The notes below the pieces were generated by a model, which worked only from the letters and a program-made list of their open reading frames with translations, was not told where the DNA came from and did no database searches. The translations under genes were made by a program, and so were the position numbers. A DNA stretch of 64,000 nucleotides from Hyphomicrobiales bacterium. GTDB lineage: Bacteria; Pseudomonadota; Alphaproteobacteria; Rhizobiales; Rhizobiaceae. Shown here one piece after another: positions 1-8,241 of this stretch (its first letter is position 1; each line of letters opens with the position of its first letter). Location of the stretch: positions 248,001 through 312,000 of the forward strand of contig UBXM01000001.1 of assembly GCA_900469445.1 (NCBI GenBank), read 5' to 3'.

Positions 1-720
1 ATCGGCCGGATTGGTCTTGGTGCGGTCCGATCCAAAGCCACCGACGCTGCCCTTGTTGTCCCGCTCGTGCCCTTTCTTGTAGGTGCCGAGGAACAGAACG
101 GACGTGTTCTCGATCTTCTTGGCGATTGCAGCGCCGCCATACCAGCTGTCGTCGACGCTGTCGAAGCCGGTGCCGACCTTGCCACCCCAGTCCTTGCCTT
201 CGCCGATCAGGTCTTCCGGTTCCAGCGTCCTGAAGAGAAGTGCGCCGCCCAGCGCGCCATCGCCGATACGGCTGCTGTCTGCGCCTTTCACGACATTGAC
301 GGATGTCAGGGAGAAGAAATCGATACTGTCGGCACCGCCGGCAGTGCTGCGGGCACCATCGCTCAAATAGGAGAGCGGAATGCCATCGACGAGCGTGGTA
401 ACGCGGTTGCCTTCGAGGCCGCGGATGTTCAAAGATTTGGTCGCACGATTGAAATTGACCGCCGGATCGATCGAACGGCCGAGATCCTCGATGCTCACGA
501 CCTGCTTCTTCTCGAGCTGAGCTTCCGTCGTCTCCGTGGCGGTCGGCGTGTTTTCCACGTCACCCGCTTTCACGCGCGTTCCCTTCAGCGTGATGGGCTT
601 CAGGGTCGCCTCACCTTGCTCTTCCTGCGTCGTCTGCTGCGCAGTCGCCTGGCCAGCAAAGGAAAGCAGCGCAAGCGCGGTGCAGGTGGTGAGGATCGAT
701 CGCAGATGCCGACTGGCCAT
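1..720 (-). CDS. TonB-dependent heme/hemoglobin-type receptor, N-terminal part
   Basis: The first 240 codons of an outer-membrane receptor; the rest lies beyond base 1. A signal peptide ending near GQATAQ is followed by a TonB-box/plug region: an RGLEGNRVTTLVDGIPL segment, then VVKGADSSRIGDGALGG, typical of plug domains of the TonB-dependent hemoglobin/transferrin/lactoferrin receptor family (rhizobial ShmR/HmuR-like). The start is the ATG at 720. Such receptors import heme or ferric chelates using TonB-ExbBD energy. Two iron-responsive boxes and a promoter lie about 120-170 bases upstream, which supports an iron role. The exact ligand cannot be told from the plug alone. Confidence 0.85.
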   Translation of the reverse strand, partial: MASRHLRSILTTCTALALLSFAGQATAQQTTQEEQGEATLKPITLKGTRVKAGDVENTPTATETTEAQLEKKQVVSIEDLGRSIDPAVNFNRATKSLNIRGLEGNRVTTLVDGIPLSYLSDGARSTAGGADSIDFFSLTSVNVVKGADSSRIGDGALGGALLFRTLEPEDLIGEGKDWGGKVGTGFDSVDDSWYGGAAIAKKIENTSVLFLGTYKKGHERDNKGSVGGFGSDRTKTNPAD

Positions 721-838
721 AACTATCCCTTCATATGGCCGCGCGTCATCCTCCCTCGCGCAGAGCACGATGGCGACGGCAGGCCGATCTAAAATCTGTC
801 AAAAATGTGGCGGGTGGCAGAAACCTGCCTTATTCATG

Positions 839-867
839 CCATTAGAAAACATGACTCTGATTGTCAA
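839..867 (-). promoter_or_regulatory. Predicted promoter of the TonB receptor
   Basis: Reading the minus strand, a perfect -35 TTGACA (867-862) is followed by a 17-base spacer and TAATGG (844-839) as -10. It points towards the receptor start at 720 and overlaps the first iron box, so a bound repressor would block polymerase. Prediction from sequence only. Confidence 0.55.
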
Positions 868-893
868 TTATTAAAACATGACGGGATGAATCA
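852..893. promoter_or_regulatory. Tandem iron-responsive operators (RirA-type, TGA-N9-TCA)
   Basis: Two TGA-N9-TCA elements are visible: 852-866 and 879-893, 27 bases apart. The second sits in a larger perfect inverted repeat, AAACATGA (874-881) with TCATGTTT (891-898). Both copies begin with the same AAAACATGAC decamer (846-855 and 873-882). TGA-N9-TCA is the iron-responsive operator described for RirA-controlled genes in rhizobia. The sites lie between the TonB receptor and yqhA and could control either, though the promoter overlap favours the receptor. Confidence 0.6.
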
Positions 894-1011
894 TGTTTAT
901 GTGAACGACCCTAAGTGATTAAAATGCAACAAGACACGCCACCTCCAGTCTTGCGGGAACCACTATTGGGCTATTATGTGAAGCACCCCTGATAAAGCCG
1001 GAGAGCATCAT

Positions 1012-1545
1012 ATGAAATCGCTGGAACTGCTGGTCGAGAAGATCATCCTCTCGAGCCGCTGGCTGTTGGTCGTCTTTTACATGGGCCTTGTCGCCGCCCT
1101 GGCGGTCTACGCGCTTTCCTTTGCCTTCAAGTTCTGGAAAGTCGCTCAAAACGTCTTCACGCTGGGTGAAGCGGAAATGATCCTCGCCATGCTCGGCCTG
1201 ATCGATGCGGCGCTTGTCGCAAGCCTCATCGTCATGGTGATGATTTCGGGCTACGAGAACTTCGTCAGCCGCTTTGACGAAACCGAGGCGGACGTTTCCT
1301 TTCTCGGCAAGCTCGATTCCGGCAGCCTCAAGATCAAGGTTGCCTCCTCGATCGTCGCCATTTCGTCGATCCACCTTCTGCAGATCTTTCTCAATGCCGC
1401 TCAATTCACCGATGGGCAGCTAATGTGGTATACGATCATCCATCTCGCCTTCGTCGTCTCGGCGGTCATGCTCGGCTGGCTGGAACGCATCATGGCCGCC
1501 ACCAAGGCCGACAAGAACGAAGCCAAGCAGGATGCGCATCTGTGA
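1012..1545 (+). CDS. yqhA: YqhA/UPF0114 family inner-membrane protein
   Basis: A 177-residue protein with about four hydrophobic segments (near residues 15-37, 55-80, 108-130 and 138-158). The LGLIDAALVASLIVMVMISGYENFVSR stretch around residues 60-86 is the hallmark of the UPF0114 family. Its molecular function is unknown. The family length (about 165-180 residues) matches, so the gene looks intact. It starts at the ATG after CCGGAGAG and stands alone between the divergent TonB receptor and a diguanylate cyclase gene. Confidence 0.85.
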   Translation: MKSLELLVEKIILSSRWLLVVFYMGLVAALAVYALSFAFKFWKVAQNVFTLGEAEMILAMLGLIDAALVASLIVMVMISGYENFVSRFDETEADVSFLGKLDSGSLKIKVASSIVAISSIHLLQIFLNAAQFTDGQLMWYTIIHLAFVVSAVMLGWLERIMAATKADKNEAKQDAHL

Positions 1546-1665
1546 TGCGCACGCGCGGCATTTCGCCGCGCCAGCAAGCGGCATGGCACGCGAGAAGATG
1601 CCTGCCGAATAATTGATTCGTAATTCATGTCGCTTACCCGTGCGAGGACTGCACTGGAGAATGAC

Positions 1666-3000
1666 ATGACGGTAGGCCGCGAGAATTTGCTGTCCACAAA
1701 CGGACTGCGCCGGAAGCAGGGAGAAAGAATACTTCTCGTCGAGGATTCCGTCGCGCTCTCGACGCTGCTGATCCAGCGTCTGGAGGAAGAAACCGGGGCG
1801 ATCGTGACACGTTGCGGCTCGCTGGCGCAGGCGTGCAAGAATGCTGCAGAAGGCACGTTCCTGCTTGCGCTGACCGGCCTCAATCTTCCCGACGCCCCCA
1901 AGGGTGAAATCCTCGACCTTCTGCTGGAAAAGGAAATCCCGACAATCGTGTTCACGGCCATGTTCGATGCGGACACGAGGGAACGCTGCACGGGGAAGAA
2001 AATCGTCGACTACATCGTCAAGGACGGTGCGAAAACGGTGGACACGGTCGTGCAGACCGTCGACCGCATCCTCGCCAACAGCACGCACAAGATACTCGTG
2101 GTCGACGATGCCCGCACCGCCAGGTCCGAACTCGTCGAAATCCTCAGTCGCCAGAATTTTCACGTTCTGGAGGCGCGATCCGGCCGGCAGGCGCTCGATA
2201 TCCTGACAGCCGACGAGATGATAGACCTCGTCATCACCGACCACCACATGGCGGATATGGATGGTTACGAGCTGACGCGTCGAATTCGCCAGACCCGCAA
2301 TTCCGAGGAGTTGCGCATCATCGGCATCTCCTCTTCATCGGATAGGCTTCTGTCCGCAAGCTTCCTGAAAGCCGGCGCTTCGGATTTCATCTACCGGCCG
2401 TTCGTGCATGAGGAACTCAGATGCCGCATCGACAACAATGTCGAAACGCTGGCGCAGCTCAACCATCTCCGCCGGCTGGCGGAGCAGGATTATCTGACCG
2501 GCCTTGCAAACCGGCGCCATTTCTTTTCCACCATGCGGCATCACGGCAACGCAGCCATAAAGGGCTCCATCGCGCTTCTCGATATCGACCATTTCAAGTT
2601 GGTCAACGACACCTATGGCCATGATGCAGGTGATGCCGTCCTGCAGGCGATCTCGGCCGCGATGTCGGACATGTGTGTTTCGGCAAAGCATATCCCCGCC
2701 CGCATCGGCGGCGAAGAGTTCGCCATCTATCTCAACCGGCTGGATGCGTTTCAGGCGCATTCCTTCTGCGAGGCGTTGCGGGCAAGAATAGAAGAACTGG
2801 TGATCACGGTCGGCACCCAGCGCATATCGGCAACCATATCGATCGGGGTGGTCGAATTCGAACCGGATGAAACCTTCGAAAATCAGCTGAATGCCGCAGA
2901 CCAGCTGCTTTATCTGGCAAAGGCAAAAGGCCGAAACCGCGTCTACTCTACGCTGACCCTCCCCGAAGCCATCACCCCGGCAACCTCAGCCCGCAGCTGA
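1666..3000 (+). CDS. PleD-like response regulator: two receiver domains plus GGDEF diguanylate cyclase
   Basis: Predicted cytoplasmic enzyme making cyclic di-GMP from two GTP. Domain order is REC1 (about residues 20-137), REC2 (about 140-258) and GGDEF (about 272-432) with an intact GGEEF active site at 348-352. REC2 keeps its phospho-acceptor Asp192 (TDHHMADMDG), but REC1 has Gly71 (LTGLNLPD) where the Asp should be, so REC1 is probably a non-phosphorylated adaptor, as in PleD-type dimerisation. No RxxD inhibitory site precedes GGEEF. The ATG at 1666 was chosen because TGGAGA lies five bases upstream; an in-frame ATG at 1627 lacks a ribosome site. Confidence 0.88.
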   Translation: MTVGRENLLSTNGLRRKQGERILLVEDSVALSTLLIQRLEEETGAIVTRCGSLAQACKNAAEGTFLLALTGLNLPDAPKGEILDLLLEKEIPTIVFTAMFDADTRERCTGKKIVDYIVKDGAKTVDTVVQTVDRILANSTHKILVVDDARTARSELVEILSRQNFHVLEARSGRQALDILTADEMIDLVITDHHMADMDGYELTRRIRQTRNSEELRIIGISSSSDRLLSASFLKAGASDFIYRPFVHEELRCRIDNNVETLAQLNHLRRLAEQDYLTGLANRRHFFSTMRHHGNAAIKGSIALLDIDHFKLVNDTYGHDAGDAVLQAISAAMSDMCVSAKHIPARIGGEEFAIYLNRLDAFQAHSFCEALRARIEELVITVGTQRISATISIGVVEFEPDETFENQLNAADQLLYLAKAKGRNRVYSTLTLPEAITPATSARS

Positions 3001-3351
3001 GGCAAGGTCCATGTAACGGTGATTTGGCAGGCAACGGCGAAATCCGTCGCCCATCGTGCCCTGCCATGTGCTCTGGACTGTACGATCGAGATCACAAGAC
3101 CAGCCATCGATTCCCAGTCAATTCGACCAGAATCAGCGTCATCTCTTCTGCAACACGGCAAGATAAGCCGACATGAGCTTATTTTTACAACGCAGGCATT
3201 TGCCCATAAGCCACTGAAATCAAATAGGTTAAGTGAGTAAATATCAGAAAAGTTGTTAACTGCCGGATTAAAGACGACTTTTCTGCTGGCTATTAAACGT
3301 AGATAGTATATTTATTAACAATAACATAGCTCCCTTGAACTCGAAAAGCTG
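3001..3351. other. Intergenic, AT-rich upstream region of the LuxR-type gene
   Basis: No gene is supported here. The second half (about 3180-3340) is clearly richer in A and T than the neighbourhood and contains an inverted repeat CAGAAAAGT (3245-3253) with ACTTTTCTG (3277-3285) around a 23-base loop. It is probably the control region of the downstream regulator gene. Confidence 0.45.
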
Positions 3352-4077
3352 ATGATAACTCACGAACGGCAATCGGTGCTGAGCAGCGAGATATCTGCGG
3401 CCCATTCGCAAGAAGGTCTGTTCCTGGCCTTGCGACGGGTGACGCATGAATTCAGCCTGCAACACGTGACGCTGCTATCTCTGAACAATCCCGACGAGAC
3501 GACCTTGTCGCGAATGATCGTGCAGAGCAGCGTTCCGGAGCCTTACTTCGCCGAATTTGACCGCAAGCGCCTTCTCGAAAAATGCGCCATTGCGGATATC
3601 ATCGTGCAGTCGAAGCTGCCGATTTGCTGGTCCATAGGGGACCCTTTGCAATCGCGCCCATTCGCGGTCGACAGCGGCATAAAGGATCTCCAGCGACGCT
3701 ACGGGCTGATCACCAGCGTTGCGATGACGCTTCACTCACTTGAGGGCGAGCGTTTCATCATGCGTTTCGACGGTGCCCGCCCCCGCCTCACCCAGGTCGA
3801 ACTCAACGAGATCGGCATGATTACCCTGCACGCCTTCGACATGTTCGAAAAAATCCGACGCGACGAGCGCAAGGCGGCGCCCTCCCCGCTGACGACCCGG
3901 GAACTTGAAGTGGTCCGCTGGACGGCACAGGGCAAGACATCCGCCGAAATCGGCCAGATCCTCACCCTGTCGGATCATACCGTAAACGCCTACATGACCA
4001 ATGCCATCAAGAAGCTCGATTGCGTCAACCGGACCCAGCTTGTGGCGAAGGCGCTGAGACTGAGGCTCATTGCATGA
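3352..4077 (+). CDS. LuxR-family transcriptional regulator with autoinducer-binding-like domain
   Basis: A 241-residue protein. The N-terminal 165 residues resemble the autoinducer-binding fold of LuxR-type regulators. A C-terminal LuxR/GerE helix-turn-helix at about 175-235 begins SPLTTRELEVVRWTAQGKTS and includes SDHTVNAYMTNAIKKL. No luxI synthase gene is nearby, so it is an orphan (solo) LuxR, and whether it binds any acyl-homoserine lactone is unknown. Its 3' end overlaps the following PAS gene by eight bases, which suggests co-translation. Confidence 0.82.
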   Translation: MITHERQSVLSSEISAAHSQEGLFLALRRVTHEFSLQHVTLLSLNNPDETTLSRMIVQSSVPEPYFAEFDRKRLLEKCAIADIIVQSKLPICWSIGDPLQSRPFAVDSGIKDLQRRYGLITSVAMTLHSLEGERFIMRFDGARPRLTQVELNEIGMITLHAFDMFEKIRRDERKAAPSPLTTRELEVVRWTAQGKTSAEIGQILTLSDHTVNAYMTNAIKKLDCVNRTQLVAKALRLRLIA

Positions 4078-4579
4078 AAGCGTGGCAGCCGCGGCTGGAG
4101 AACACCTGACATTGGCATCCTGGATCGAGCATTCGCGCAAACCCTATGAAGCGCAGCATCCGCTTGTCGGATTGAGCGACAGGGAGGTACTTGAACTCGT
4201 CGGTTCGTTCAGCCTCTGCGGTTTCTGGCGCTTCAACGTCGATAGCGGCCACCTTTTCGGCACGGCCGAATACTGCAAGATTTTCGGGATCGAACATAAT
4301 GACGGTCCGCTCGACCTGGTTCGGCTGAGCGCCTCCATTCACCCGGATGACCTCACGGTGATTATGGAAACATTCGAGCGCGCGAGCGCTTCCCGTCTCA
4401 CCTTCCACAATCTCTACAGGGTCAGGACCGACACCGCGAATTTCAAATGCGTTCGCAGCATCGGCAAGTTCCGCGCCGATGACAACGGACAGGGCGACGT
4501 GATCGGCATGACTTACGAACTTTTCCCGCAGGCAAGTTCGACGATCGGCTTCATTCCTGACGAGGTGCTGAAAGGCTGA
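4070..4579 (+). CDS. Single PAS-domain protein
   Basis: About 165 residues, almost entirely one PAS_3-type fold (residues about 45-155: LCGFWRFNVDSG, then IHPDDL, then FRADDNGQGDVIGMTYELF). No histidine kinase, GGDEF or output domain is attached, so it probably works as a separate sensory partner. The reading frame opens before the LuxR gene ends; possible starts are TTG 4070, GTG 4082 or TTG 4112, and no strong ribosome site separates them. The overlap with the LuxR gene suggests that the two work together, which is inference. Confidence 0.7.
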   Translation: MHESVAAAAGEHLTLASWIEHSRKPYEAQHPLVGLSDREVLELVGSFSLCGFWRFNVDSGHLFGTAEYCKIFGIEHNDGPLDLVRLSASIHPDDLTVIMETFERASASRLTFHNLYRVRTDTANFKCVRSIGKFRADDNGQGDVIGMTYELFPQASSTIGFIPDEVLKG

Positions 4580-4667
4580 CCGCCCTACCGTTCAGCAGGT
4601 CCGGTCGGCCTTGTGGCTGAAAATGTGCCCGAACGAGGAAACAAGCGGACCTGGAAGATCGCCGACT

Positions 4668-5831
4668 TTAGCGATCGAGCACCAGACGGATTTCCACCAG
4701 ATTGGACCTTACCCGCAGCGTATAAAAGCCCATCACGGCAAGATGCGTCGGCATGATCCAGCCATCTTCCGCACCGTTGGAAATGATCGCCGGCTGAATG
4801 CGCAGCGCCGCCTGCATCTGCTTCAGCATATCGGCCCATAGCGGCGCCAGGTTGCGCTCGCGAATGACCTGCGAGAAGTCGGCGCCGGCGGCGGACAGGA
4901 TCGCATAATAGCCGTAGAGCTGACCGTAAGCGAACCAGAAACGGTCGTCCGCCCGCGTATCGAACCAGCCGCCATTATAGTTTTCCGAACGCTCGCGAAG
5001 AATGGCCGATGTACCGCCCAGATCGTTGGCCACCCGGTCGATGAACTGAACGAGATTGTCGGCACGGCTGTCGAAAGTCGCAGAGCAGTTGCCCAGTTCG
5101 ACGTTGAACTTGTTGAGGCTGTTGATTGCCGCTCTGTAATAGCTCGGCGTCGGCGTCTTGGGGCCAAACGGGCTTAACCCGAAATACCAGGAATACTCGT
5201 CGAACTGCAGGTTGCTGCGTGCATCCTGAAGGTTGGAGTTGACGCCCGACGTGCCCCTCATCCGCGCCAGCGTATCGACCAGCTCGACCGAGGTGCGACG
5301 CACCGCCTGGTTCACGCCACGCTGGAACGATGCCTTGTTGTCGAGGAAAGGCGTGTGGTCCCAGTCGACCCCGAAAAGGCCGAGGCGATAAAGAAGCATG
5401 GAGGAAATCCAGGCATTCTGGTTGACGTTCATGTCGGTGAGATCGGCGGCCGCATCGGCGATCGCCGAGGTCTGGCATTGCCTCGCAGAAGCGGCAGTCG
5501 CGCCGGCAGTACCGGCAGCCTGTGCCTGCGCTTCGATACCGGGCGCCGGCAGTTCCTGGCCTGCCGGCATGTTGCGCTCGGTCCAGCGATAGTTATCGAC
5601 GAAATTCGGATCGAACCCGCGCCAGACCTGCGTCTGCCAGATGAAATATCCGTAAAAAGCGATGAGCAGGACGAGAACGAGCGCGATCGGGCCTTTTACC
5701 CAAAGGCGGCGCCCCCGATACCAGCCTTGTGCCGCCATGAGCGGCCAGACCAGCCACGCGATCAGTATCCGGATGCCACGCCCTATGGCGGCGGCCACGC
5801 CTTTGAAGAATCCGGTGATCTGGTCGCGCAT
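4668..5831 (-). CDS. DUF2333 family membrane-anchored protein
   Basis: A 387-residue protein with an N-terminal membrane segment at about residues 48-66 (IALVLVLLIAFYGYFIW) after a basic cytoplasmic tail, then a large soluble domain, probably periplasmic. The whole length matches DUF2333, a proteobacterial family of unknown function. An Ala/Gly-rich linker (about 100-118) follows the anchor. ATG 5831 was chosen because AGGAGG lies five bases upstream; a TTG directly before it is less likely. The gene follows 5974-6852 on the same strand with a 142-base gap. Confidence 0.8.
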   Translation of the reverse strand: MRDQITGFFKGVAAAIGRGIRILIAWLVWPLMAAQGWYRGRRLWVKGPIALVLVLLIAFYGYFIWQTQVWRGFDPNFVDNYRWTERNMPAGQELPAPGIEAQAQAAGTAGATAASARQCQTSAIADAAADLTDMNVNQNAWISSMLLYRLGLFGVDWDHTPFLDNKASFQRGVNQAVRRTSVELVDTLARMRGTSGVNSNLQDARSNLQFDEYSWYFGLSPFGPKTPTPSYYRAAINSLNKFNVELGNCSATFDSRADNLVQFIDRVANDLGGTSAILRERSENYNGGWFDTRADDRFWFAYGQLYGYYAILSAAGADFSQVIRERNLAPLWADMLKQMQAALRIQPAIISNGAEDGWIMPTHLAVMGFYTLRVRSNLVEIRLVLDR

Positions 5832-5973
5832 CAAGTCCTCCTGGAAGCCGATCGGTCATCGCTGACATATGATGCCGACCCGTCGAGTACAACAGTCGCG
5901 GCGCACAGGATTGGAACAAATTTGCCGGGGATGTCGTCGCACGCCCGTCTCGGCAGGTCTCACCGGCGGCATC

Positions 5974-6852
5974 TCATGCATCCTCGAAACGTTTGGCAAA
6001 AGCGAGATCGGTCCTCTGGCGACTGCGATCGAGACGCGCTCCCGGCAAAAGCCCGTTCCCCAGACGCCACACCGGCTGGGCAAGATGCGGATAGTCCTCG
6101 GGAGAAAGTAGATGCGCGTCCCGCTCGCGATCGAAGGAAAGCAGAACCGAGTAGAGATCGAGGAGGTTCTCGATATCGAGACCGAGCTTCTGCAAAAGCA
6201 GGTTCAGATCGCGAACACCTCCATTGAACGCCCGCGCGACCGGATCGATCAGACCGATCACACTTTCGAAGGCCGGCGCCCTTGCCTGCCCCATCACCTT
6301 GATGTCGACGCCGTGATCCTCCGTTTTGAATGCCTGCGTCTCTTCAGGGGCCTTGCGCTTAGCCAACGCAGCCAGCGCGTCTTCAGCCAGGGTCCGCTGG
6401 CCTGTCACCGCTTGCCGGTGGGCCTCGATCAGCCCCGCCAGCCTGTCGGCTCTGCCGAGAACGGTTCGCAACCTCTCGACTGCACCAGTTCTGCCGGCAC
6501 GCCGCTCGATCCGCTGGCGCATCGCTTTTTTGGAAAAGAAACCGAGAAGCACATCGCTTGAAAGCGGTTTTTCCCGACTGCCGAAAATGGCTCGCTCGTC
6601 ATCCACCGCAGCTCCGATCCTCGCGACATGCGAAGCGAGCTCCGCGTAAGCGGATTTCTGCTGCATCAGAAGCGTCAGGCGCCGCGCGCCAAGTTCGGCG
6701 AAAGCCTCGCCATCCGCAGGCTCGACCATTGCCTGCGCCTTGGGAATTGTCGCCAGCAGGTCAGCACCTGCCACAAGCACGGCCTTCAGACCGGCGTCCA
6801 TCTGGACGACCGTGCCTTCGAAAAAAGTGGGGATACCCGTCTTCACCCTCAT
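5974..6852 (-). CDS. Conserved-looking hypothetical protein
   Basis: A 292-residue soluble protein with no signal peptide or membrane segment. It is helix-rich, with Arg/Ala/Leu-heavy stretches (RRLTLLMQQKSAYAELASHV; RLRTVLGRADRLAGLIEAHR) that could form coiled coils. I do not recognise the family. The start was set at ATG 6852 because GGAGG stands five bases before it; an ATG at 6864 is in frame but has no good ribosome site. It lies upstream of the DUF2333 gene on the same strand, so the two may form a unit. No function can be given. Confidence 0.7.
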   Translation of the reverse strand: MRVKTGIPTFFEGTVVQMDAGLKAVLVAGADLLATIPKAQAMVEPADGEAFAELGARRLTLLMQQKSAYAELASHVARIGAAVDDERAIFGSREKPLSSDVLLGFFSKKAMRQRIERRAGRTGAVERLRTVLGRADRLAGLIEAHRQAVTGQRTLAEDALAALAKRKAPEETQAFKTEDHGVDIKVMGQARAPAFESVIGLIDPVARAFNGGVRDLNLLLQKLGLDIENLLDLYSVLLSFDRERDAHLLSPEDYPHLAQPVWRLGNGLLPGARLDRSRQRTDLAFAKRFEDA

Positions 6853-6922
6853 CCCTGCCTCCATACCCGGAAACAGAAATAGGGCCGCTGCGCAATTTGG
6901 CGACAGCGACCCTGCAATAATA

Positions 6923-6962
6923 ACTAGGTGATAAAAAAGGTAATGACTAGGTGATGAAAAGG
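6923..6962. repeat. Short direct repeat ACTAGGTGATRAAAA
   Basis: Two near-identical copies, 6923-6940 and 6946-6962, start 23 bases apart in the AT-rich gap between the divergently placed end of the pseudoazurin gene and the start of 5974-6852. They lie 70-110 bases upstream of the latter's start. They could be a regulator site or slippage duplication. Confidence 0.5.
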
Positions 6963-6985
6963 TCTAGCTTTAAAAATTCAAAAGC

Positions 6986-7435
6986 TCAGAGACCGAGCTT
7001 TGTAATCTCTGCTTCGAGGCGTTCCTTTGCCTTTTTCGGCATCTTGGCGGCCTTGATCGCGTCGAGATTGGACGGCGCGTCACCAACGACGATGAGCGCA
7101 ACCATGCCCATGCCGAGATGCGGCGTGCACTTGAAGACGTAAGCGCCTTCCTTATCGACGGTCACAGACAGATCCTGGCTGATCTTGCCCTTTATCGCTT
7201 CCACACCCTCGGGAACGAGACCCGGCATGGAAGCGGCGTCATGGCCTTTATCGACAGAAACGAACTTGATCGTGTCCCCGGGAGCAGCTTTCACGGCAGC
7301 CGGTTCGAAAACCATGACCTGCCCGTCAGAGCCCTTGTTGAGCATCTTGATCTCGATTTCGGCGGAAAGCGCGGGCAGAGCCAGCAGCACCGCGCCAGCG
7401 GCCAGCGTGGCGGTCTTCAGTATCGTTCTGATCAT
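6986..7435 (-). CDS. Pseudoazurin (periplasmic type-1 blue copper protein)
   Basis: A 149-residue precursor with a signal peptide (residues 1-25, cleavage after LPALSA). The mature part shows the cupredoxin fold and the pseudoazurin copper ligands: His in VDKGHDA, then Cys, His and Met in FKCTPHLGMGM. Pseudoazurins carry electrons in the periplasm, often to copper nitrite reductase or nitrous oxide reductase during denitrification. ATG 7435 has GGAG seven bases upstream. A perfect FNR/FixK dyad lies about 70 bases upstream, so low-oxygen induction is likely. No denitrification genes are in this window. Confidence 0.92.
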   Translation of the reverse strand: MIRTILKTATLAAGAVLLALPALSAEIEIKMLNKGSDGQVMVFEPAAVKAAPGDTIKFVSVDKGHDAASMPGLVPEGVEAIKGKISQDLSVTVDKEGAYVFKCTPHLGMGMVALIVVGDAPSNLDAIKAAKMPKKAKERLEAEITKLGL

Positions 7436-7505
7436 CGAATTCTCCTGCAAAGGTTCGCGGCACCACCGCGATGTCTGCGTTTTACCGCTGCAGGACTTTG
7501 GCGCT

Positions 7506-7519
7506 TTGACATTGGTCAA
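7506..7519. promoter_or_regulatory. FNR/FixK-type box TTGAC-N4-GTCAA upstream of pseudoazurin
   Basis: TTGACATTGGTCAA is a perfect 5+5 dyad with a four-base spacer, matching the anaerobox consensus used by FixK/FnrN/NnrR regulators of rhizobia. It sits 71-84 bases before the pseudoazurin ATG, where a class II activator site would fall with a short leader. The thymidine kinase gene upstream is transcribed in the same direction and ends at 7564, so pseudoazurin is the only plausible target. Confidence 0.7.
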
Positions 7520-7563
7520 TAGAACGAAAGCTCCCCGTTTTTTTAGGGGTCATCACGACAATG

Positions 7564-8145
7564 TCAGTCGCAACGCATCTTTCCTTCCCAATGCCGCCGG
7601 CAGAGCGAAACATATTTCTCATTCCCCCCGACTTCGACCTGGGCGCCTTCGCGGATCACCTCTCCAGCTTCGTCCACCCTGACGACCATGGTCGCCTTGC
7701 GGCCGCAATGGCAGATGGTCCTGACCTCCCGCAATTCGTCGGCAATCGCCAGGAGTTCGAGAGACCCCGGAAACAGCTTGCCCTGGAAATCCGTACGCAG
7801 GCCGTAGGTCATGACGGGAATACCCACCCGGTCGGAAATCCGCGCCAGCTGCCACACCTGTTCTGCACGGAGAAACTGGGCCTCATCGACGAACACGCAG
7901 GCAATCGGCTCCTGAGCATGCATGTCTGCGATCGCGGCGAAAAGATCGTCACCCGGACCGAAGGGGATAGCGTCGGAGGAAAGCCCTATCCGCGACGCGA
8001 CCTTGCCCTTGCCGGCACGCTCGTCGAGCGCGGCAATGAAGATTACCGTGCGCATTCCGCGTTCCCGGTAATTGTAAGACGCCTGCAGGAGCATCGTCGA
8101 CTTGCCGGCATTCATCGTTGCGTAGTGAAAATAGAGCTTGGCCAT
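7564..8145 (-). CDS. tdk: Thymidine kinase
   Basis: A 193-residue type II thymidine kinase, which phosphorylates thymidine to dTMP with ATP for nucleoside salvage. Visible are the P-loop in YFHYATMNAGKST (residues 4-16), the Walker B-type FVDEAQFL with the catalytic Glu, and the C-terminal zinc site with CHCG and CRRH. The start was moved to ATG 8145 (MAKLYF) because the family begins there; an upstream in-frame ATG at 8217 would add 24 unrelated residues. Confidence 0.93.
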   Translation of the reverse strand: MAKLYFHYATMNAGKSTMLLQASYNYRERGMRTVIFIAALDERAGKGKVASRIGLSSDAIPFGPGDDLFAAIADMHAQEPIACVFVDEAQFLRAEQVWQLARISDRVGIPVMTYGLRTDFQGKLFPGSLELLAIADELREVRTICHCGRKATMVVRVDEAGEVIREGAQVEVGGNEKYVSLCRRHWEGKMRCD

Positions 8146-8241
8146 GGATGGCGTTTTCTTACTACACGGCCATAAGCGGAAGACCGGGCGCCTGATAATC
8201 ACAGATATTTGCGGCATCGGTGGCGCAAGCCTGATGGGAGA

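Noticed and set aside
1553..1571. GCGCGGC/GCCGCGC hairpin after yqhA as terminator
   Set aside because: Only a seven-base stem and no U-run, so a terminator call is not supported.
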